Shown here piece by piece: positions 28,098-34,691 of a DNA stretch of 64,000 nucleotides. Source of the stretch: Streptomyces sp. NBC_00273 (GTDB lineage Bacteria; Actinomycetota; Actinomycetes; Streptomycetales; Streptomycetaceae); the NCBI RefSeq assembly GCF_036178145.1, contig NZ_CP108067.1, positions 4,340,001-4,404,000 on the forward strand, in the 5' to 3' direction. The position numbers and the translations under genes were made by a program. The notes under the pieces were generated by a model, which was not told the origin of the DNA, did no database searches, and saw only the letters and a program-made list of their open reading frames with translations. The number at the start of each line of letters is the position of its first letter. Positions within the stretch are counted from its first letter, which is position 1.

Positions 28098-28156
28098 GCC
28101 ACTGACAACGGACCCTGCCGATAGCGTTGTTGCTGGTCAGAGCGATTGTCAGTGGC
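28098..28156. promoter_or_regulatory. 11-bp inverted repeat framing the MoxR/SWIM divergent promoters
   Basis: GCCACTGACAA (28098-28108) and TTGTCAGTGGC (28146-28156) are perfect complements 48 bp apart, with a nested ACAACG/CGTTGT pair (28105-28110, 28125-28130). Each arm lies upstream of one of the divergent genes. The right arm ends 6 bp before the likely -10 TACGGT of the SWIM gene. This suggests one regulator or DNA loop controlling both arms of the cluster. Confidence 0.65.
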
Positions 28157-28175
28157 GGTCTCTACGGTTGTTCAC

Positions 28176-29516
28176 ATGACTGATCAGGGGGACCGCTGGA
28201 CAGCGGAACAGGTACTGGATCTGGCTCCTGACGATGCCTCGCGCAAGGCGGGAGGCAGACTCGGCGGGGCGGGACCGTGGTCGCAGATCGGAGGTTCCGC
28301 TTCCGGTTCGGTATGGGGGTTGTGCAAGGGCAGCGGCAGCAAGCCGTACCGCACGGTCGTGGACCTGAAGGGCCCCGCGTACAAGTGCTCTTGCCCGAGC
28401 CGGAAGTTCCCCTGCAAGCACGCTCTGGGGCTGTTGCTGCTCTGGTCGGCGGAGGGGGTCGGTGAGCCGGTCGAGGCTCCGGAGTGGGCCGCGCAGTGGC
28501 TGACGGACCGGGCGGCCAAGGCCGCGCGGCCGCCCGGCGAGAGGGCGGCGCCCGTCGACGAGGAGGGGGCCCGGAAGCGGGCCGAGCGGCGGGCGGCGCG
28601 CGTCGGCGCGGGAGTCACCGAGTTGGAACAGCGGCTGGCCGATCTGCTGCGCGGTGGCCTCGCGGGCCAGGAGCAGGCGGGGTACGCGGGGTGGGAGGAG
28701 ACGGCGGCCCGCATGGTCGACGCCCAGGCTCCCGGACTGGCGGCTCGGGTAAGGGAGTTGGGGACGATACCCAGTTGCGGCCCCGGCTGGCCGGCCCGGA
28801 TGCTGGAGGAGGCGGCGCTGCTGCACCTGCTCGACCGGGCGTGGCTGGGGGTGGCCGGGCTGCCGGAAGAGCTGGCGGCAACGGTGCGCAGCCGCGTGGG
28901 ACTGCCGGCCTCCGGGGAGGGGGAGGCCGTACGGGACCGGTGGCTGGTGCTCGCCCAGTACGACACGGTGTCGCCGGACGGCCGGCTCACCACCCGCCGG
29001 ATATGGCTGCGCGGGTTGGCGGACGGGCGGCCCGCCCTGGTGCTGGACTTCGGACCGCCGGGGCGGCCACCGGGGCTGGCGCTGCCGGTGGGGCGGGTGC
29101 TGGAGGCGGAGATGCGCTTCCGGCCCGGGTCGGCGGGGCTGCGGGCGGACCTCGGTGAGAGGTCCGCGGCAACTGCGCCGTGCGCGGAGGTTCCGGCCGG
29201 GGTGAGCACGGGGGCGGCTCTGGAGGCGTACGGGGAGGCCCTGCGGCAGGACCCGTGGCTGGAGTCCTGGCCGGTGGTGCTCGGTCCGGTGGTTCCGATA
29301 CCGGGAGAGCTCGGCTGGCAGCTGGCGGACGCGGAGGGCACCTCCGCCCTGCCGGTCCCCCTCACCGGGGGCGGCCGCTCCCGCGGGGGGCTCTGGCAGC
29401 TGGCGGCGTTGTCGGGCGGAGGCCCGGTGACGGTGTTCGGCGAGTGCGGCCACCGCGGCTTCACCCCTCTGACGGCCTGGCAGCCGGACTCGACCGAGCC
29501 CGTCGCCCTGTCCTGA
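28176..29516 (+). CDS. SWIM zinc-finger protein (YehQ-like)
   Basis: A 446-aa protein with a SWIM zinc finger CxCx6CxH: CSCPSRKFPCKH gives Cys71, Cys73, Cys80 and His82. The preceding DASRKAGGRLGGAGPW segment is typical of the family in this cluster. The rest has no recognisable catalytic motif. I use the ATG at 28176 because TACGGT sits exactly 7 nt upstream (leaderless pattern); the GTG-type start at 28146 lies inside the inverted repeat. SWIM domains bind nucleic acid or protein. It is the first gene of the plus-strand arm with DUF5691. Confidence 0.88.
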   Translation: MTDQGDRWTAEQVLDLAPDDASRKAGGRLGGAGPWSQIGGSASGSVWGLCKGSGSKPYRTVVDLKGPAYKCSCPSRKFPCKHALGLLLLWSAEGVGEPVEAPEWAAQWLTDRAAKAARPPGERAAPVDEEGARKRAERRAARVGAGVTELEQRLADLLRGGLAGQEQAGYAGWEETAARMVDAQAPGLAARVRELGTIPSCGPGWPARMLEEAALLHLLDRAWLGVAGLPEELAATVRSRVGLPASGEGEAVRDRWLVLAQYDTVSPDGRLTTRRIWLRGLADGRPALVLDFGPPGRPPGLALPVGRVLEAEMRFRPGSAGLRADLGERSAATAPCAEVPAGVSTGAALEAYGEALRQDPWLESWPVVLGPVVPIPGELGWQLADAEGTSALPVPLTGGGRSRGGLWQLAALSGGGPVTVFGECGHRGFTPLTAWQPDSTEPVALS

Positions 29517-29698
29517 TCAGGAGCGGAAACAAAGAACACATCGCAGGGGGCCTGGGGGGTCCTATGCCGTCACATGGGGGCGGCGAGGAAACGTACGGCG
29601 CCGGGGGGCGCCGCACGGGAAACGACGACGAGCCGGGGGGCTTGCATGAACGACAACCACGCCAGCTGAACGCGAGCAGGCAGACGGGGACATCGACA

Positions 29699-29731
29699 GC
29701 TCCGGTCCCGTGGAGGGGGCGGGACCGGAGC
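29699..29731 (+). promoter_or_regulatory. Hairpin in the leader between SWIM and DUF5691 genes
   Basis: GCTCCGGTCCC and GGGACCGGAGC form an 11-bp stem about 55 bp before the DUF5691 start. The 269-bp gap (29517-29785) contains no convincing gene, only a seven-codon ORF at 29646 (MNDNHAS) with a G-rich upstream patch. A processing or attenuation role is possible but unproven. Confidence 0.4.
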
Positions 29732-29785
29732 CCATGACGCGACGGACGACCGAAGACGAGCGACGAGGGACGAGGGAGGGGCCCG

Positions 29786-31369
29786 ATGGACAAGAGTGAC
29801 GAGGGGTACGGGGAGTGGGAGGAGCTGGTCGCCGCCGCGCTGCTGGGCACCGAGCGGCGCCGGGACGGGGGCCCGGCGGGCTCACCGGAGGCGCTGCTGG
29901 ACGCGGCGGCCGTGCACGCCGTACGACGCCGGGCCGGGCTGCGTCCGGCCGAGGCCGGGCGGCGCCCGGAGCCCGCGCCCCGGGACCCCCGGCCGGTGCC
30001 GCCGGAGGCGGCCGGCCGCAGGCTCGCGCAGCTGCTGGCGGGCCGCAGCGGCCCGGTCAACGGCGGCGGGCGGCGCGGGACCGCCCCGGACCTGACGGAG
30101 CTGCTGCCCCAGTGGCTGGCCGCCGCCGCGCGGCACGGCTACCGCTCGCCGGCCTCGCTCGTACCGGCGCTGCTGGATGCGGCCCGGGCCCGTACGGACC
30201 TGCGGCCGCAGGCCCTGGCCCTGGCGGGGACGCGGGGACTGTGGCTGGCGCGGATGAATCCGGACTGGCGGTTCGCCCTGCGCGGCGGTTCGGGCGGCAC
30301 GGGGGAACTACCGGAGGTGACGGACCGGGCGGCGGTGGAACGGCTGTGGCAGGAGGGACTGTTCGCGGAGCGGGTGGCCCTGCTCGGGGCCGTTCGGGCC
30401 CACGAGGCGGCGGCCGCGCCGCGGCTGCTGATGACGACCTGGGCCACCGAACGGGCCGAGGACCGACTGATGTTCCTCGATTCGCTGAGGGTTGGGCTAT
30501 CGGAGGGCGACGAGCCGTTCCTGGACGCGGCCCTGGGTGACCGCAGCCGCAATGTCCGTGCCACGGCCGCCGAATTGCTGTCGGCGCTGCCCGCGTCGGC
30601 ACTGGCCGGGCGGATGGCCGAGCGCGCGCTGGCCTGCGTGGGCCCCGAAGGAGTGACTCCGCCGGCCGAGTGCGACGCGGGGATGCTCCGCGACGGCGTG
30701 GTCAAGCGGCCGCCCGCCGGACGCGGGGAACGGGCGTGGTGGCTGGGCCAGTTGGTGGAGGCGGCGCCGCTGTCGTGCTGGCGGGAGCGGTTCGGGGGGC
30801 TCGGCCCGGCGGAGATAGTGGCGCTGCCGGTGGCGGCGGGCGACGGTTGGACGGAGGAGCTGCACGCGGCGTGGTGCCGGGCCGCCGTGCGCCAGCGCGA
30901 CGCGTCGTGGTCGCGGGCCCTGCTCGGCCCGGCGTCCGCGCCGCCCGCGGCGGGTCCGGGCACGGCTTCGCTCGCGGAGCGGGCCAAGCTGCTGGAGACC
31001 CTCCCGCACGCGGAACGGGCGGAGTGGGTCGCGGAGTTCATACGGGCCCACGGGCTGTCGGAAGCGTTCCAACTGCTCGGGGTGTGCGTCGTGCCGTGGG
31101 CGGGAGCGCTGGGCCGGGCGGTCGTGGACGCGCTGGACACCGCCCGCGACGCCGGCAGCTACCCGTGGAGCTTCAGCGGGGTGATGGGCCTCGCGGAGCG
31201 CTGCCTCGACCCCGCGGAAGCGAGCCGGCTGGAAGCCCTGACCACGGCCGCGGAGGACCTGCCGGACGCGGCCCCCGGCGCGGCCGCGTACTGGGCCGAA
31301 GCATTCACGCGGCTCGTCTCGACCCTTCGCCTCCGCGCGGCGATGCTCGCCGAGCTGGCCCCGGTCTAG
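29786..31369 (+). CDS. DUF5691 family protein
   Basis: A 527-aa cytoplasmic helical protein. The start WEELVAAALLGTERR and the later LPQWLAAAARHGYRSPASLVPALLDAAR, GTRGLWLARMNPDW and DRLMFLDSLRVGLSEGDEPFLDAAL blocks are the DUF5691 pattern, probably alpha-alpha (HEAT-like) repeats acting as a scaffold. GGGAGGGG precedes the ATG. It follows the SWIM gene on the same strand and belongs with the divergent MoxR-DUF5682-VWA operon. Function unknown. Confidence 0.85.
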   Translation: MDKSDEGYGEWEELVAAALLGTERRRDGGPAGSPEALLDAAAVHAVRRRAGLRPAEAGRRPEPAPRDPRPVPPEAAGRRLAQLLAGRSGPVNGGGRRGTAPDLTELLPQWLAAAARHGYRSPASLVPALLDAARARTDLRPQALALAGTRGLWLARMNPDWRFALRGGSGGTGELPEVTDRAAVERLWQEGLFAERVALLGAVRAHEAAAAPRLLMTTWATERAEDRLMFLDSLRVGLSEGDEPFLDAALGDRSRNVRATAAELLSALPASALAGRMAERALACVGPEGVTPPAECDAGMLRDGVVKRPPAGRGERAWWLGQLVEAAPLSCWRERFGGLGPAEIVALPVAAGDGWTEELHAAWCRAAVRQRDASWSRALLGPASAPPAAGPGTASLAERAKLLETLPHAERAEWVAEFIRAHGLSEAFQLLGVCVVPWAGALGRAVVDALDTARDAGSYPWSFSGVMGLAERCLDPAEASRLEALTTAAEDLPDAAPGAAAYWAEAFTRLVSTLRLRAAMLAELAPV

Positions 31370-31371
31370 CC

Positions 31372-31429
31372 CCTGCGGGGGGCTCGGCCGGGCCCCGTGC
31401 CTCAAACGCCGGCGAGGCTGGATTCACCA
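31372..31429. repeat. Reverse copy of the GCCGGCGTTTGAGGCG repeat
   Basis: CCTCAAACGCCGGCG at 31400-31414 is the reverse complement of the core found at 4.4 and 24.6 kb, preceded by a GGGGC/GCCCC hairpin. It lies between convergent gene ends at 31369 and 31451 and probably terminates both. Confidence 0.75.
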
Positions 31430-31450
31430 GGGGCTGCGGGTCGCCGGAGG

Positions 31451-31852
31451 CTACTGGCGGACGTGGCCGCGGACCCACTCCACGATGGCGGTCGTCGTCG
31501 CGCCCGGCGTGAAGATCTCGGCCACGCCCTTCTCCTTCAGGGGGGCGATGTCGTCCTCCGGGATGATGCCGCCGCCGAAGACCTTGATGTCCTCCGCGTC
31601 GCGCTCCTTGAGGAGTTCCAGCACGCGCGCGAAGAGCGTGTTGTGGGCGCCGGAGAGGATCGAGAGGCCGATCGCGTCGGCGTCCTCCTGAATGGCGGTG
31701 TCCACGATCTGCTCGGGGGTCTGGTGGAGGCCGGTGTAGATGACCTCCATGCCCGCGTCCCGCAGCGCCCGCGCGATCACCTTGGCCCCGCGGTCGTGGC
31801 CGTCGAGACCCGGCTTGGCCACCACCACACGGATCGGACCGGTCACACCCAT
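31451..31852 (-). CDS. icmB: Cobalamin-binding small subunit of an acyl-CoA mutase (isobutyryl-CoA mutase type)
   Basis: A 133-aa stand-alone B12-binding domain. The motif DGHDRG (Asp17, His19, Gly22) is DxHxxG, with His19 the lower cobalt ligand. [13 protein letters not shown] and [10 protein letters not shown] complete the fold. In Streptomyces a free protein of this size near sucCD is IcmB, the small subunit of isobutyryl-CoA mutase, which interconverts isobutyryl- and butyryl-CoA. GGGAGG precedes the ATG at 31852. The large subunit is not in this window, so the exact mutase is inferred. Confidence 0.85.
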   Translation of the reverse strand: MGVTGPIRVVVAKPGLDGHDRGAKVIARALRDAGMEVIYTGLHQTPEQIVDTAIQEDADAIGLSILSGAHNTLFARVLELLKERDAEDIKVFGGGIIPEDDIAPLKEKGVAEIFTPGATTTAIVEWVRGHVRQ

Positions 31853-32026
31853 CGCACTGCCTCCCGAGTGAACGAACGTTAAGTACAGCATCGCGCACGC
31901 CGCCGTTTCGCGGTCAATCACGAGGGGGAAATCACACGTGGGACGGCATTGCGCCACCGCGCCGGCAGCCGCACGGCACGGTGGTGCGAGCGCCGCGGTC
32001 CCGCAGAGGCTCAGGGGAGGCCGTCG

Positions 32027-32806
32027 ATGGGGCTGTCCATACCCATGTCCATGCCCTTGTCCGGCGCCGCGCTGCGGGCCGGCGCTCTCGAGGTGGTGGT
32101 GCTCGGCGGGCACCTCCTGTTGTACCCCACCGGGGTGTGCCAGGAGAAGGTCACCACCCGTCCGCCCGCAACACGGCCACCGGTCCTCCTGCTCCACGGG
32201 TTCACCGACAACCGGTCCGTCTTCGTCCTGCTGCGCCGCGCCCTCGGGGCGGGAGGCCGGCACGTGGAGGCGTACAACTATTCACCCTTCACCCTCGACC
32301 TGCGCGTCACCGCCCGCCATCTCGCCCGGCGCGTCGAGGAGCTGTGCGAGCGCACCGGGCAGGAGCGGGTGGATCTGGTCGGGCACAGCCTGGGCGGACT
32401 CGTCGGCCGGTACTACGTGCAGCGCCTCGGCGGCGACACGCGGGTCCGGACCCTCGTCACCCTCGGCACCCCGCATGCCGGTACCCGGGTCGCCCCCTTC
32501 ATGGACGCACACCCGCTGATCCGGCAGATCCGCCCGGACTCCGAGGTGCTGACCGAGCTCGCCGCGCCCGCGCCCGGCTGCACCACCCGGTGCGTGGCGT
32601 TCTGGAGCGAGTTCGACGCGATCATGACTCCGGTCGCGACCGCGCGGATCGAACACCCGGATCTGTGTGTGGAGAACGTGCAGGTCACCGGTATCGGACA
32701 TCTCGCACTAGCCGTCCATCCCGCCGTGATCGCAGCGGTCCGGCGCACCCTCGAAGGGCCCGGCCTGGTCGCCGTCACGGGCTCGGACACCGCCTCCGTC
32801 GCCTAG
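32027..32806 (+). CDS. Secreted-type alpha/beta hydrolase (lipase/EstA-like)
   Basis: A 259-aa lipase-like hydrolase. [13 protein letters not shown] gives the oxyanion-hole HG, GHSLGG holds nucleophile Ser121, and [10 protein letters not shown] and [11 protein letters not shown] supply the probable acid and His. This fits class 2 lipases (EstA/EstB type). The N-terminus is hydrophobic and could be a poor signal or a membrane anchor. The ATG at 32027 follows GGGGAGG by 7 nt; a longer frame from 31949 lacks a ribosome site. The substrate is unknown. Confidence 0.85.
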   Translation: MGLSIPMSMPLSGAALRAGALEVVVLGGHLLLYPTGVCQEKVTTRPPATRPPVLLLHGFTDNRSVFVLLRRALGAGGRHVEAYNYSPFTLDLRVTARHLARRVEELCERTGQERVDLVGHSLGGLVGRYYVQRLGGDTRVRTLVTLGTPHAGTRVAPFMDAHPLIRQIRPDSEVLTELAAPAPGCTTRCVAFWSEFDAIMTPVATARIEHPDLCVENVQVTGIGHLALAVHPAVIAAVRRTLEGPGLVAVTGSDTASVA

Positions 32807-32857
32807 CCGACGAGCGACCAGCAGTCGAACTAATTTCGAACTCAAGGCCAAGGGTCC

Positions 32858-32888
32858 GCATTTCGGCGACCGAAAGACGGCCGAATGC
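32858..32888. terminator. Hairpin after the lipase gene
   Basis: GCATTTCGGC and GCCGAATGC pair with one bulge around a 12-nt loop, 52 bp after the lipase stop. A moderate terminator or the 5' leader of the next gene; no U tract. Confidence 0.4.
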
Positions 32889-33027
32889 CCGGTTCTGGAG
32901 ATCTGGGGACCCGGCGAAGATTGTCGTGGCGAGTAACCGCCGGGTACAGTCACGCCACTGCTCTCCTCCGGTGAACCTTGAGTTCCCGGCCACCCAGGCC
33001 CCCACTGCCGAGGCGAAAGAGAAGTTG

Positions 33028-34626
33028 GTGAACGACCGCCCCACGTCGGGCCAGTACCCGGATGCCGGGTACGACGGCCTTTCCACCACCGCTTTCGCTG
33101 GTGACTCGACCTACGTTTCCTATGAAACGCAGGGCCAGGGGGTCAACTACGCCGCCTACGGCTCCTACGACACCGGCGCGTACGACACCACCGCGTGGGC
33201 CTCGCAGGACAGTTACCTGTCCACGATCCCGACCCAGGGCGCGCCCGAGGACACCACCGGGAGCTGGGACGCGAGCGCCTGGACCACGCCGAGCACGGAC
33301 TACTCCGGCTACGCGCAGTACCAGCAGCCCTCCTTCGGCTACGACACCACCGGCGAGCAGACCGGACACTGGGCGATGCCGGGCTACGGCACCACCGGCA
33401 CCGAGACCGGTGCCTACGACGCCACCGCATGGAACACCGTCGCCGAGACCCCGGCCCAGCCCGAGGCCGCCTACGCGTACGAGTACCAGCCCGCGCCGGA
33501 GCCCGAGCCCGCGCAGCAGGAGTACGCGTACGAGGCGACCACCGTCGGCTACGCCTACGAAGCCACCCAGGCGGTCGTCCTCGACTCCGGGCACCAGAGC
33601 GGATTCGAGACCGGGTTCGAGACCGGGTTCGAGACCGGGACGGACACGTACAGCGAGACCGCCGTCTTCGAGGTGCTCTCCGACGAAACACCGCAGGTCC
33701 CCGAGGCGCCTGAGGCACCCGAGGTGCCCGCGGTCCACGACCTCCCCACCCAGGCCATGCCCGTGACCTCGGCTCCGCGCTCCGCGCGCCGGACCGCAGC
33801 CAAGGGCAACGGCAAGGCCGGCGCCAGCGGCAAGGCGAGCAGCAGCAGCAGCAGCAAGAACGGCAGCGGCGCCGGCGGCAGCAACAGCCGTCGCCGCAAC
33901 CCGGCGAAGCGTTCCGCCTTGCTGACCGTCGCCGTCCCCTCCGCCTGCGTGATGGGTGTCGCGGGCGTCGCGGCCGCCTCCGTCGGCGGTCTCACCGGTA
34001 CGGACCGGCCCGCCGAGCAGCCCACCACGATGGCCGCGCCCGACCCGGCCTCGGTGAAACCGGTCGCGGCGAACACCAAGCTCGACACCCAGATGGTCGC
34101 GCTCACCGCCGACGCGGGCGACTTCGCGGACCGTGCGAGCCGCACGCAGGAGCGCATCGACCTGCGCGAGCGCCAGGAAGAGGAAAAGAAGAAGAAGGCG
34201 GAGGAGGCCGCGGCCAAGGAAGCCGCCCGCCCCAAGTTCGCCATCCCCGTCCAGCAGCACGGCCTGAGCGCCAACTTCGGCCAGGCCGGCGGCATGTGGA
34301 TGTCGGTGCACACCGGCATCGACTTCCCTGTCTCCTACGGGACGCCGGTCATGTCGGCCACCGACGGCACCGTGCGCACCCAGTACAACAGCGCCTACGG
34401 GAACATGGCGATAGTGACCGCGCCCGACGGCACCGAGACCTGGTACTGCCACCTCAGCTCCACCAAGATCCGCGGCGGCAAGGTCAAGGCAGGCGATGTC
34501 ATCGCCTACTCCGGCAACTCCGGCAACTCCACCGGCCCGCACCTCCACTTCGAGGTCCGACCCGGCGGCGGATCCGCGATCGACCCCCTGCCGTGGCTGC
34601 GCAGCCACGGCCTGGACCCGACGTAG
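33028..34626 (+). CDS. M23-family peptidoglycan endopeptidase with long Tyr/Thr-rich N-terminus
   Basis: A 532-aa protein. Residues 1-210 are low-complexity and rich in Tyr, Thr, Asp and Gly (YDTGAYDTTAW, YAYEYQPAPEPEPAQQEYAYE, GFET repeated three times). A Lys/Ser/Gly-rich basic patch and a hydrophobic helix (SALLTVAVPSACVMGVAGVAAA, near 300) follow, then a charged helix (RERQEEEKKKKAEEAAAKEAA). The C-terminus is an LytM/M23 domain with HTGIDFPVSYGTPV and GPHLHFEVRPGG, the zinc ligands. It should cut cell-wall peptides outside the membrane. GTG at 33028 chosen (AAAGAG upstream); a GTG at 32971 is the alternative. Confidence 0.88.
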   Translation: MNDRPTSGQYPDAGYDGLSTTAFAGDSTYVSYETQGQGVNYAAYGSYDTGAYDTTAWASQDSYLSTIPTQGAPEDTTGSWDASAWTTPSTDYSGYAQYQQPSFGYDTTGEQTGHWAMPGYGTTGTETGAYDATAWNTVAETPAQPEAAYAYEYQPAPEPEPAQQEYAYEATTVGYAYEATQAVVLDSGHQSGFETGFETGFETGTDTYSETAVFEVLSDETPQVPEAPEAPEVPAVHDLPTQAMPVTSAPRSARRTAAKGNGKAGASGKASSSSSSKNGSGAGGSNSRRRNPAKRSALLTVAVPSACVMGVAGVAAASVGGLTGTDRPAEQPTTMAAPDPASVKPVAANTKLDTQMVALTADAGDFADRASRTQERIDLRERQEEEKKKKAEEAAAKEAARPKFAIPVQQHGLSANFGQAGGMWMSVHTGIDFPVSYGTPVMSATDGTVRTQYNSAYGNMAIVTAPDGTETWYCHLSSTKIRGGKVKAGDVIAYSGNSGNSTGPHLHFEVRPGGGSAIDPLPWLRSHGLDPT

Positions 34627-34655
34627 CCGACCGACGTAGCCGACCGACGTGATCG

Positions 34656-34682
34656 CCGCGCGGCCCGAAGGCCGCACGGCCG
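34656..34682. terminator. Terminator between M23 gene and pcrA
   Basis: GCGGCC-CGAA-GGCCGC (34660-34675) lies between convergent gene ends at 34626 and 34692. Just before it the 13-bp unit GACGTAGCCGACC is directly repeated. Confidence 0.6.
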
Positions 34683-34691
34683 CCCGCCGCC

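Noticed and set aside
31949..32026. Upstream start for the lipase gene
   Set aside because: No ribosome site, and the extra 26 residues are Arg-rich without signal-peptide features; GGGGAGG supports 32027.
32810..33027. c-di-AMP (ydaO) riboswitch before the M23 peptidase
   Set aside because: Such riboswitches precede wall hydrolases in Streptomyces, but I could not find the conserved aptamer blocks, only one bulged hairpin.
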